From Paucibacter sp. PLA-PC-4 (GTDB lineage: Bacteria; Pseudomonadota; Gammaproteobacteria; Burkholderiales; Burkholderiaceae_C): a DNA stretch of 64,000 bases. Positions 43,495 to 51,380 of this stretch are shown piece by piece. Each line of letters opens with the position of its first letter. Position 1 is the stretch's first letter. Below the pieces are notes generated by a model. The model did not search any database. It was given only the letters and a program-made list of their open reading frames with translations, and was not told the origin of the DNA. The DNA is taken from the NCBI RefSeq assembly GCF_026241155.1, contig NZ_JAPFGP010000003.1, positions 186,001 to 250,000 of the forward strand, given 5' to 3'. The position numbers were made by a program, and so were the translations under genes.

Positions 43495-43962
43495 ATGCCA
43501 ATGCGACAACCGGGCGCCTCCATGCCAAGCCTCAGCGTTAAAAAAACGTATCGCCGCCCGCGCGGCTTCACCCTGATTGAGTTGCTGGTGGTGCTGGTCA
43601 TCATCGGCGTGCTGGCCGCCCTGGTCGTGCCCAATGTGCTGGACCGGGCCGAAGACGCCCGCGTCACCGCTGCACGCACCGACGTCAACAACCTGATGCA
43701 GGCGCTCAAGCTCTATAAGCTCGACAACCAGCGCTTCCCCACTGGCGAGCAGGGCCTGGAGGCCCTGGTGCGCAAGCCCAGCAGCGGCCCGGCCCCGGCC
43801 AACTGGAAGCCCTATGTCGAGAAACTGCCCAACGACCCCTGGGGCCGCCCCTACCAGTTCGCCAACCCAGGCGTGAAGGGCGAGATCGATGTCTACAGCT
43901 ATGGCGCCGATGGCCAGGCCGGTGGTGAAGGCAAGGATGCCGACATCGGATCCTGGCAGTAG
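43495..43962 (+). CDS. gspG: GspG, major T2SS pseudopilin
   Basis: 155 residues from 43495; the ATG at 43522 gives a more usual leader (MPSLSVKKTYRRPRG) and a TATGAT at 43487-43492 would put the transcript start between them. Mature FTLIELLVVLVIIGVLAALVVPNVL has Glu5. NDPWGRPYQFANPGVKGEIDVYSYGADGQAGGEGKDADIGSWQ is the conserved calcium-binding C-terminus of GspG. It builds the pseudopilus shaft. It is first of the plus-strand gsp genes. Confidence 0.93.
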   Translation: MPMRQPGASMPSLSVKKTYRRPRGFTLIELLVVLVIIGVLAALVVPNVLDRAEDARVTAARTDVNNLMQALKLYKLDNQRFPTGEQGLEALVRKPSSGPAPANWKPYVEKLPNDPWGRPYQFANPGVKGEIDVYSYGADGQAGGEGKDADIGSWQ

Positions 43963-44056
43963 GGTGGTGTCCCTTGCCTGTGGATGCACAGTAGCTCCCC
44001 GCAGGGGACGCCGAACCTGGCTGGGCTTGCCCACCCTCGTTCAGCAGGGGCCGTCC
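43961..44056. repeat. Palindromic insert at the gspG/gspH junction
   Basis: About 95 bases separate gspG from gspH in an operon whose other genes mostly overlap by 4. AGGGTGG (43961-43967) pairs with CCACCCT (44031-44037); TCCCC-GCA-GGGGA lies inside (43996-44008). A further 9-base inverted repeat GGCCGTCCG / CGGACGGCC (44049-44079) straddles the gspH start codon. Confidence 0.6.
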
Positions 44057-44527
44057 GTGCGGCGGCCCAGCGGACGGCCAAAACGTCTCGCCCGCGGTTT
44101 TACATTGATCGAACTGCTGGTCGTGGTGGCCTTGATTGCGATCGCAACGGCCACCCTGAGCCTGGCGTTGCGCGACCCGGCCGGCGCGCAACTGGAACGA
44201 GAGGCCGAACGCCTTGCGGCACTGTTCGAGACCGCGCGTGCCGAGGCGCGTGCGGCAGGGCTGACGGTGCAGTGGGCGCCGGTCAACGACGACTCGGGCG
44301 ACCAGTTCCGCTTTCGCGGCCTCCCCGAGCGCATGCAGCTGCCGCGCCGCTGGCTGGGCGATGCGGTGGCGGTGGAGATCGTCGGCGCCCGCTCAGTTCA
44401 GCTCGGGCCCGAGCCCATGGTTGGCGCGCAGCGCCTTCGTCTGAGCCTGGGCGCGCAGCGCATCGCTCTGGTGACTGACGGCCTGGGGCCGTTCGAGCCG
44501 CAGCACGAGCCCGAGACCGGCCAGTGA
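44057..44527 (+). CDS. gspH: GspH, minor T2SS pseudopilin
   Basis: 156 residues from the GTG at 44057, chosen because AGGGG is 6 bases upstream; frames extending to 43889 run into gspG and give no prepilin-like leader. The leader MRRPSGRPKRLARG precedes FTLIELLVVVALIAIATATLSLAL, with Glu5. A GspH/FimT-type body follows. GspH sits at the top of the pseudopilus. The start codon lies at the foot of a hairpin. It overlaps gspI by 3 bases (GTGA). Confidence 0.88.
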   Translation: MRRPSGRPKRLARGFTLIELLVVVALIAIATATLSLALRDPAGAQLEREAERLAALFETARAEARAAGLTVQWAPVNDDSGDQFRFRGLPERMQLPRRWLGDAVAVEIVGARSVQLGPEPMVGAQRLRLSLGAQRIALVTDGLGPFEPQHEPETGQ

Positions 44528-44886
44528 AGAGAACTTTGCAAGGCTTTACCTTGATCGAGGTGCTGGTGGCTCTGGCCATCGTCGCGATCACACTCGCGGC
44601 CGGTCTGAAGGCAGCCGGTGCGCTGACCGGCAACGCCGAACGCCTCGCCCAGGTCAGCGCCGCGCAGTGGTGCGCCGAGAATCAGCTCACCGAACTGCGC
44701 CTCACGCGCCAGTTCCCCGGTGTCGGTGACATCGAGTTCGCCTGCAGCCAGCTGGGCCGAGACTACGCCGGGCGCCTGGTCGTGCGACCCACGCCGAACC
44801 CGAATTTCCGCCGCGTCGATGCGCTGGTCGCCAATGATCAGGGCGTGCCACTGCTGAGCCTGTCCACCATCGTCGGAAGGTATTGA
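44524..44886 (+). CDS. gspI: GspI, minor T2SS pseudopilin
   Basis: 120 residues with a GTG start in a GTGA overlap with gspH. The leader MKRTLQG precedes FTLIEVLVALAIVAITLAAGLKAAG, with Glu5, followed by NAERLAQVSAAQWCAENQLTELRL, typical for GspI. GspI forms the tip trimer with GspJ and GspK. Confidence 0.92.
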   Translation: MKRTLQGFTLIEVLVALAIVAITLAAGLKAAGALTGNAERLAQVSAAQWCAENQLTELRLTRQFPGVGDIEFACSQLGRDYAGRLVVRPTPNPNFRRVDALVANDQGVPLLSLSTIVGRY

Positions 44887-44888
44887 AC

Positions 44889-45524
44889 GTGTACGAACGC
44901 GAACGCGGCTTTACCCTGGTCGAGGTGCTGGTGGCTCTGGTCATCATGGCGGCCATCGCGGTGATGTCCTGGCGTGGCATTGACGGCATGCTGCGCAGCC
45001 GCGACATCAGCCAAGGCAGCCTGACGCAGACCGAGCGGCTGCAAACCGTGCTCGCGCAATGGGAACAGGACCTGCGTTCGCTGCAGGACGGCGGCGGCGA
45101 TGTCAGCCCGCTGAGCTTTGACGGCGCCAGCCTGCGCCTTACCCGCCAACAGCCCGACGGCCTGCAGTTGGTGGCCTGGACCGTACGCGAGGGCCGACTC
45201 TACCGCTGGGAGACAGCGACGCTCAACACCGTGGCGGCCCTGAACGACGCTTTGTTGCGCAGCCAGCAGGGCTTGGGCGACCAAGACCGGCAGCTGATGG
45301 CGCTGGACGGCGTCAGCGGCTGGCAGATGTTCTTCTATCGCGGCAATGCCTGGAGCAATGCTCTGTCCAGCGACGATGTCAAGCAAGCGTCCAGCCCAGC
45401 ATCGGGTGTGACAGGCAACAGCCGGGTGCTGCCCAGTGGCGTGCGGATGGTTCTGCAGTTCGCACCCGGCAGCGGCCACGGCGGACCGCTGACCCGGCAG
45501 GTCGTGCTGGGCCCGCAATCATGA
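44889..45524 (+). CDS. gspJ: GspJ, minor T2SS pseudopilin
   Basis: 211 residues from the GTG at 44889, which GGAAGG serves with 8-base spacing; a TTG two codons upstream overlaps gspI (TTGA) and is the alternative. The leader MYERERG is followed by FTLVEVLVALVIMAAIAVMSWRGIDGML, with Glu5. GspJ is part of the pseudopilus tip. The 3' end overlaps gspK by 4 bases. Confidence 0.9.
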   Translation: MYERERGFTLVEVLVALVIMAAIAVMSWRGIDGMLRSRDISQGSLTQTERLQTVLAQWEQDLRSLQDGGGDVSPLSFDGASLRLTRQQPDGLQLVAWTVREGRLYRWETATLNTVAALNDALLRSQQGLGDQDRQLMALDGVSGWQMFFYRGNAWSNALSSDDVKQASSPASGVTGNSRVLPSGVRMVLQFAPGSGHGGPLTRQVVLGPQS

Positions 45525-46483
45525 GCCACGACCGGAGCCGGGGCGCAGCGCTGTTGACGGCGCTGCTGATTGTCGCGCTGGTCGCCAGCTTGGCCTCGGC
45601 CATGGTGTGGCGCCAGTACCGTGCGGTACAGATTGAGGCCGCAGACCGCGCTCGCGCGCAGTCCGCCTGGATTCTGCAGGGCGCGCTGGATTGGGCTCGA
45701 CTGATCCTGCGCGAGGACGCACGAGCCAACCGCAACGATCCCGTCGACCATCTCGGTGAGGTCTGGGCCGTGCCGCTGGCCGAGGCCAGGCTTTCGACCT
45801 TTCTGGCCGCGGACCGAACGAACGCCGGCGAGGGCGCGAGCGAAGACGACGGGCCCGAGGCCTTTTTGTCCGGCACGCTGCTGGATGCTCAGGCCCAATA
45901 CAACCTGCGCAACCTAGTCGGCGGCGACGAGGCAGCCCAGGCCCTGGAGCTGCGCACCCTGACCCGCCTGTGCGAGAGCGCCGGCGTGCCGGCCGATACT
46001 GCCGCCAAGATCGCCAGCCAGCTGCGCGCCGCGCTGGCCGAAAAACCCGAGGCCCAGGCGCCGCTGCGCCCGCAGACCCTCGAACAGCTGCAATGGCTGG
46101 GCATCCCGGTCGAGATTGTGGCCAGGTTGCGCCCGGTGCTAACGCTGCTGCCGGCCCGCACACCGGTCAATCTGAACACCGCCCCGCGCGAGGTGATCGC
46201 GGCGCTGTTTGAAGGCATGGACTTGGCTTCCGCCGAGCGCGTCGTGCAGCAGCGCCAGCACTCACCAATGCGCAATCTGGAAGACGCCAAGGCCCTGCTA
46301 CCCGAGGGCGTTGTGCCCAGCGGTGAGCGCGCCGCCTTCGTCTCCTCCTATTTCATTGTCAACGGCCGGCTGCGGCTGGAGGAACGGGTGCTGGAGGAGC
46401 GCTCACTGGTACAGCGCCGCGACCTTGAAATGCTGGTGCTGAACCGCCAGCGCGTCAACCTGGTGCTCGAAGCCGGACGATGA
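45521..46483 (+). CDS. gspK: GspK, large minor pseudopilin of the T2SS tip
   Basis: 320 residues. The leader MSHDRSRG is followed by AALLTALLIVALVASLASAMVWRQY; the residue at position 5 is Thr, not Glu, as usual for GspK, the capping subunit. A helical insertion domain with saposin-like features (LLDAQAQYNLRNLVGGDEAAQALELRTLTRLCES) and a helix-hairpin-helix-like LNTAPREVIAALFEGMD are present. It caps the GspI/J/K tip. Confidence 0.92.
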   Translation: MSHDRSRGAALLTALLIVALVASLASAMVWRQYRAVQIEAADRARAQSAWILQGALDWARLILREDARANRNDPVDHLGEVWAVPLAEARLSTFLAADRTNAGEGASEDDGPEAFLSGTLLDAQAQYNLRNLVGGDEAAQALELRTLTRLCESAGVPADTAAKIASQLRAALAEKPEAQAPLRPQTLEQLQWLGIPVEIVARLRPVLTLLPARTPVNLNTAPREVIAALFEGMDLASAERVVQQRQHSPMRNLEDAKALLPEGVVPSGERAAFVSSYFIVNGRLRLEERVLEERSLVQRRDLEMLVLNRQRVNLVLEAGR

Positions 46484-46643
46484 AACTTCTTGTATCAACT
46501 CTTCGCGGGCCGAGCGCCGGGGCCGCGCCCATGCCGGCCCGCATCCCCTTTGGGGATCGGCCCGAGTTTTCTTCGGGCGAAGGGTTCCATCGAACCAGCG
46601 TCGGGCCGACACAAGCTGCTCCTAGAATGCCCCACCCATCACC
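46484..46643. repeat. Palindromic insert at the gspK/gspL junction
   Basis: 160 bases without a gene between gspK and gspL. It contains ATCCCC-TTT-GGGGAT (46543-46557) and GCCCGA / TCGGGC (46560-46578). No T tract follows, so these are not typical terminators. TAGAAT at 46623-46628 could be the -10 of an internal promoter for gspL onward, but no -35 is clear. Confidence 0.5.
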
Positions 46644-47894
46644 ATGACCACCCTGATCCTGCTCCTGCCCCAGCGTGGCCGACTGCGCGCCCAAGGCCAA
46701 GCCGCGCCTGACGGCCTGGGCCGCGGCGAGCACGGCCGTGAGTACGACTATGTGCTAAGCCGCGATGGCGTCCAGGTGGCGGCCCAGGGTCGCAGCGTCG
46801 CCGCGCTGCTGCCGCGCGCCGACACCGTGATCGCGGTGCCCGCCGAGGCCGACCTGAGCTGGCACCGGCTGGCGCTGCCGCGCGCTGCGCGCGCCCGCCT
46901 ACGCGCGGCGCTGGCCGGCACGATGGAAGAGGCCTTGCTTGACGATACCGAGAGCCTGCACTTTGCCGTCGAGCCCGAGGCCCAGCCGGGCGAGCAGGCC
47001 TGGGTGGTCGTCACTCACAAAGCCTGGCTGGTCGAGCAGTTAGCGCATCTTGAGCAGGCCCAGGTCTTCGTCGACCGGCTGGCGCCGCTGTCCTGGCCCG
47101 ACGCCCAGGCACGTGGTCATTTCTTCGCCAGCGGGCGCGACCACGCCCAGCCTGATCAGTGCGGGTTGCGCTGGAGCCATGCGGATGGCGTCAGCACCTT
47201 GTGCCTGCAAGGAAGCCTGGTCCGCGATCTGTTCCCGGCTGGGGTGGTGCAGGCCGCTCGCTGGACAGGCGCGCCGGGCGTGATCGGCGCTGCGGAGCAT
47301 TGGCTGGGCACGGCCGTAGCGCCGTTGTCTGATGCGGAGCGCGCGCTGCATGTGATCAACTGCCCCTGGAATCTGCGCCAGTTCGACCTTGCGCCGCGCA
47401 CTCGCGGCATCCGCGCGCTGCGCGAGGTCTGGCGCAGCCTGATGAGCAGCCGCTGGCGCCCGGTGCGCTGGGGCCTGACGGGCCTGGTGGCGGTGCAGCT
47501 GCTGGGGTTGAATCTGTGGGCCTGGCAGCTCAAGAACGAGCTCGGAGTACGGCGCGCCGCGCTCAACCAGACCCTCAGCAGCACCCACCCGCAGGTGCGC
47601 GCCATCCTCGATGCGCCACTACAGATGCAGCGCGAGACCGAGCTGCTGCGCGCCAGCGCCGGCCGCGCCGGCGAACAAGACCTGGAAACCCTGCTGGCTG
47701 CTGCCGCCACCGCCTGGCCGGCCGAGCGCGGCCCGGCCGATGCGCTGTCCTTCGAGACCGGCCGGCTGCTGATCCCCGCTGCCGGATGGAGCGAGGCCCA
47801 GATCCAGCAGTTCCGTCGCCAGCTGAACAGCGAAGGCTGGCAGCTCGAGATCAATGATGGCCGCCTGGCCCTGAGCCGCGCCCGCGCCCTATGA
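46644..47894 (+). CDS. gspL: GspL, T2SS inner-membrane platform protein
   Basis: 416 residues. The N-terminal cytoplasmic actin-like domain (about 1-260) binds GspE. One membrane helix lies at about 274-292 (WGLTGLVAVQLLGLNLWAW), and a C-terminal ferredoxin-like periplasmic domain follows. The overall order matches GspL. It overlaps gspM by 4 bases. Confidence 0.88.
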   Translation: MTTLILLLPQRGRLRAQGQAAPDGLGRGEHGREYDYVLSRDGVQVAAQGRSVAALLPRADTVIAVPAEADLSWHRLALPRAARARLRAALAGTMEEALLDDTESLHFAVEPEAQPGEQAWVVVTHKAWLVEQLAHLEQAQVFVDRLAPLSWPDAQARGHFFASGRDHAQPDQCGLRWSHADGVSTLCLQGSLVRDLFPAGVVQAARWTGAPGVIGAAEHWLGTAVAPLSDAERALHVINCPWNLRQFDLAPRTRGIRALREVWRSLMSSRWRPVRWGLTGLVAVQLLGLNLWAWQLKNELGVRRAALNQTLSSTHPQVRAILDAPLQMQRETELLRASAGRAGEQDLETLLAAAATAWPAERGPADALSFETGRLLIPAAGWSEAQIQQFRRQLNSEGWQLEINDGRLALSRARAL

Positions 47895-48412
47895 ACAAGA
47901 AGACACTCGGAATCGCCCTCAGCCCCGAGCAGGCGGCCCAATGGCAGCAGTTGAAATCGCGCTGGCAGGCACTGGGCGAGCGTGAGCGGACCATCGCACA
48001 GCTAGGCGCAGCCGCACTGGGCTTGCTGCTGCTGTGGAGCGTCGCGATACAGCCGGCGCTACGCACCTTGCGCACGGCGCCAAGCCAGCTGAGCCAGCTC
48101 GATTCCCAGCTGCAGCAGATGCAGCGCCTGGCGCAGGAAGCGCGCGAGCTGCGCGAGCAGCCGGCCGTGCCGGCGTCGCAGTCGCTGCAGGCGCTAAAGG
48201 CCGCCAGCGAGCATCTGGGGCCGGCGGCGCGCCTGTCGATCAGCGGCGAGCGTGCGGTGTTAAGCCTCAACGGCGTCGGCAGCGAGGCCTTGCAAGAATG
48301 GCTGGCCGTGGTGCGCAGCGCCGCGCGCGCGCGCCCGGTCGAGGCTACCTTGCAGCGCGGCCCGCAGGGCTTCACTGGCAGCATCGTGCTGGCGCTGGGA
48401 GCACCGGCATGA
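47891..48412 (+). CDS. gspM: GspM, T2SS inner-membrane protein
   Basis: 173 residues. A cytoplasmic N-terminus with LKSRWQALGERERTI, one membrane helix (about 37-56, LGAAALGLLLLWSVAIQPAL), a coiled coil and a small ferredoxin-like domain. It pairs with GspL. It overlaps both neighbours by 4 bases. Confidence 0.88.
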   Translation: MNKKTLGIALSPEQAAQWQQLKSRWQALGERERTIAQLGAAALGLLLLWSVAIQPALRTLRTAPSQLSQLDSQLQQMQRLAQEARELREQPAVPASQSLQALKAASEHLGPAARLSISGERAVLSLNGVGSEALQEWLAVVRSAARARPVEATLQRGPQGFTGSIVLALGAPA

Positions 48413-49206
48413 TCAAGCCCCCGAGTCTGCGCTGGAGTCTCGGCGGCGCCCTGCTCGGTGCCTTGCTGGGCCTGATCCTGTTCGCGCCGGCGAGCTGGCT
48501 GGCGCGCGGCCTTGCCCAGGCCAGCGACGGACATCTGCTGCTGGCCGAAACCCGCGGCAGCCTGTGGAGCGGCAGCGGCGTACTGGTGCTCACTGGCGGT
48601 ACCGGCAGCCGCGACGCCAGCCTGCTGCCCGGTCGCATCGAATGGACGCTAGCGCCCAAGGGCTTGGGGCTGCTGCTGAGCGCACGCCAGGCCTGCTGTA
48701 TCAACGGTGAGCTGCAAATGCTGCTGCAACCGGGCCTGGGCAGCTTGGCGCTGAGCCTGCCGCAGCAAGGCGGCGACTGGCTGACGCGCTTCCCGGCCGC
48801 CTGGCTGGGCGGACTTGGCACGCCCTGGAACACCTTGCAGCTCGGCGGTGGCATGCGCTTGAGCGCGCGCGAGTTCCGGCTCGAGTGGGCGCAGGGGCGC
48901 TGGCGCCAGCTGGGCCAGCTGGACCTGGACTTCGTCAACTTGTCCTCGCGCGTCTCGACCTTGGCGCCGCTGGGCAGCTACCGCTTCAGCATCGCAGCCG
49001 ATCCGGCAGCGGCCGGCGTCTCGACACTGCGCCTGAGCACGCTGGAGGGCGCGCTGTTGCTGAACGGCCAGGGTGTGCTCAGCGGCGGCAAGGCCCGCTT
49101 CCAGGGCGAGGCCCAGGCTGCACCCGAGCGCGAAGCCGCGCTGAACAATCTTCTGAACATCATCGGTCGGCGCCAAGGCGCGCGCTCGGTGATCTCGATT
49201 GGATGA
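48409..49206 (+). CDS. gspN: GspN, T2SS inner-membrane protein
   Basis: 265 residues from the ATG at 48409 in an ATGA overlap with gspM. One N-terminal membrane helix (about 12-30, GALLGALLGLILFAPASWLA) is followed by LAETRGSLWSGSGVLVL, a typical GspN opening of the periplasmic beta-rich domain. GspN is found in some T2SS clusters; its role is not well defined. Confidence 0.87.
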   Translation: MIKPPSLRWSLGGALLGALLGLILFAPASWLARGLAQASDGHLLLAETRGSLWSGSGVLVLTGGTGSRDASLLPGRIEWTLAPKGLGLLLSARQACCINGELQMLLQPGLGSLALSLPQQGGDWLTRFPAAWLGGLGTPWNTLQLGGGMRLSAREFRLEWAQGRWRQLGQLDLDFVNLSSRVSTLAPLGSYRFSIAADPAAAGVSTLRLSTLEGALLLNGQGVLSGGKARFQGEAQAAPEREAALNNLLNIIGRRQGARSVISIG

Positions 49207-51377
49207 ATGAGATGATCAAGAAACACCGGCTCCTTCCGCTGCTGGCCCTGCTGGCCCTGGCCGCTGCTGCGCCGGCGCAGGCTCAGGCAACTAACGCGGC
49301 CGCGCGCGGCCCAGCGCTGAAGGCCCAGACCCCGGTGACGCTGAACTTCGTCAATGCCGATATCGAAGCCGTGACGCGGGCCATTGGCGTGATGATGGAC
49401 CGCCAGTTCGTCATCGACCCGCGCGTCAAGGGCGTGATCACGCTCTACAGCGAGCAGCCGCTGAGCGTGCGCGAGGCCTATCTGAGCTATCTGGCGGGAC
49501 TGCGAGGCCTGGGCTTCACGGTGGTCGAGGCCGGCGGCCTCTACAAGGTCGTGCCCGAGGCCGACGCAAAACTGCAGACCGGCGCGGTAGCGGTGGGCAG
49601 CAGCAGCCAGCGCGGCGACCAAGTGATGACCCAGATCTACAAGCTCAATCACGAGAACGCCAACAATCTGGTGGCCGTGCTGCGCCCGCTGATCAGCCCC
49701 AACAACACCATCAATGCAAACCCTGGCAACAACAGCCTGGTGATCACCGATTACGCCGAGAACCTGCAGCGGCTCACGCGCATCATCGCGGCAATGGACA
49801 CGCCGTCCAGCACCGATATCGAGGTCGTGCCGCTCAAGCATGCCTTGGCCGTTGACATCGCGGCCCTGGTGCAAAAGCTCGGCGAGAGCGGCAGCAGCGC
49901 CGTCGCGGGCGCGCCCGGCCAGGCGAGCGGATCGCTGAGCGTGCTGGTCGACCCGCGCAGCAATGCACTGATACTGCGCGCGGCCAATCCGGCCCGGCTG
50001 GCTAGCGCGCGCGCAACCATTGCAAAGCTCGACCAGCCCCTGCCAGACGGCGACGCGCCGGGCATCCGCGTCGTGCATCTGAAGAACGCCGAGGCCGCCA
50101 AGCTGGCCGTGGTGCTGCGCGCCGCCTTCGGTGGCGCGGGCGGCGGCGGCAGTAGCAGCACCGGCAGTTCCACCAACAATGCTCAGCTGACACCGGCCGC
50201 CCAGGGCACCATCAGCGCCACCGGCAGCGGATCAAACAGCAGCATAGGCAGCGGCGGCTCAACAGCCTCGAGCTCGCCGGTCAGCGCCTCTGCGGGGCCA
50301 TCGACCGGTGGCTTCATCCAGGCCGATCCGTCGACCAACTCGCTGATCATCACCGCCGCCGAGCCGCTGTACCGCCAGGTGCGTGCGGTGATCGACCAGC
50401 TCGACGGCCGGCGCGCCCAGATCTATGTGGAGTCGATGATCGTCAAGGTCGATGCCAACAAGACTGGGCAGTTCGGCGTGCAATGGCAAAGCCTGTTCGG
50501 CAAGGACGGCGACAAAACCATTTCAGGTCTAGGCACCAACTTCGGCAGCGGCAATTCCAATATCGTCAACCTCTCGGCCGCAACGGCCGGTGGGCGCACC
50601 GCCATCGGCACAGCGGTCGCCGGCGGCGTCAACCAGGGCCTGAATATCGGCGTGTTGAAGAGAGTCAGCGATTTCTACACGCTGGGCGCCATCGCCAACT
50701 TCCTGGAGACACAGACCGGCGCCAACATCCTCTCCACACCCAACCTGGTGGCGCTGGACAACGAGGAGGCCAAGATCGTGATCGGCCAGAACGTGCCCTT
50801 CATCACCGGCTCCTTCACCAACACCGGCGCGGGCACCGGCGGCACGGTCAACCCCTTCCAGACCATCGAGCGAAAGGATGTTGGCCTGACCCTGCGCATC
50901 AAGAGCCAGGTCGGAGAGGGTGGCACGGTGCGCATGGTGATCTACCAGGAGAATTCGTCGGTGGTGCAAGGCGTCACCAACAGCGCCGGCCCGACGACCG
51001 ATAAGAGCTCGATCGAAACCACGGTGCTGGCCGACGACGGCCAGATCATCGTGCTGGGCGGTCTGATGAAGGACGAATACAGCGACGGCGAGGACAAGGT
51101 GCCGGGTCTGGGCAATATCCCGCTGCTGGGCAGCTTGTTCAAGGGTGAGAACCGCAAGCGCATCAAGACCAACTTGCTGGTTTTCCTGCGCCCGGTGGTG
51201 CTGCGCAATCAGCTCGGCGCCGATCAGGTGACCCTGGACCGCTACGAGTCGATACGCGCGCTGCAGCAAAACGCCCAGCCCGCACCGAGCCCGGTATTGC
51301 CCGACACCGGCGCGCCAGTGCTGCCCATCCTGCCGGGTGCGCAACCGGCGGTACCCCAGCAAGGCAAGACGGACTGA
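49203..51377 (+). CDS. gspD: GspD, T2SS secretin
   Basis: 724 residues from the ATG at 49203 in an ATGA overlap with gspN; an ATG at 49212 is equally possible. Signal peptide LLALLALAAAAPAQAQA. N0-N3 domains (about 40-410) are followed by a Ser/Gly/Thr-rich loop (about 315-370), then the secretin core with VGLTLRIKSQVGEGGTVRMVIYQE and VPGLGNIPLLGSLFKGENRKRIKTNLLVFLRPVVL. It forms the outer-membrane channel. The tail is Pro-rich. Confidence 0.95.
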   Translation: MNEMIKKHRLLPLLALLALAAAAPAQAQATNAAARGPALKAQTPVTLNFVNADIEAVTRAIGVMMDRQFVIDPRVKGVITLYSEQPLSVREAYLSYLAGLRGLGFTVVEAGGLYKVVPEADAKLQTGAVAVGSSSQRGDQVMTQIYKLNHENANNLVAVLRPLISPNNTINANPGNNSLVITDYAENLQRLTRIIAAMDTPSSTDIEVVPLKHALAVDIAALVQKLGESGSSAVAGAPGQASGSLSVLVDPRSNALILRAANPARLASARATIAKLDQPLPDGDAPGIRVVHLKNAEAAKLAVVLRAAFGGAGGGGSSSTGSSTNNAQLTPAAQGTISATGSGSNSSIGSGGSTASSSPVSASAGPSTGGFIQADPSTNSLIITAAEPLYRQVRAVIDQLDGRRAQIYVESMIVKVDANKTGQFGVQWQSLFGKDGDKTISGLGTNFGSGNSNIVNLSAATAGGRTAIGTAVAGGVNQGLNIGVLKRVSDFYTLGAIANFLETQTGANILSTPNLVALDNEEAKIVIGQNVPFITGSFTNTGAGTGGTVNPFQTIERKDVGLTLRIKSQVGEGGTVRMVIYQENSSVVQGVTNSAGPTTDKSSIETTVLADDGQIIVLGGLMKDEYSDGEDKVPGLGNIPLLGSLFKGENRKRIKTNLLVFLRPVVLRNQLGADQVTLDRYESIRALQQNAQPAPSPVLPDTGAPVLPILPGAQPAVPQQGKTD

Positions 51378-51380
51378 GCG

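Noticed and set aside
43961-44056. Possible CRISPR or tandem array in T2SS junctions
   Set aside because: The three junction inserts contain single palindromes, not regularly spaced direct repeats with spacers.
43889-44056. Extended N-terminus of gspH
   Set aside because: It would overlap gspG and would give a 68-residue leader, unlike any prepilin; the GTG at 44057 fits the ribosome site and leader length.
46484-46643. tRNA gene in the gspK-gspL gap
   Set aside because: No cloverleaf, TTCGA arm or CCA-like acceptor pairing could be formed.
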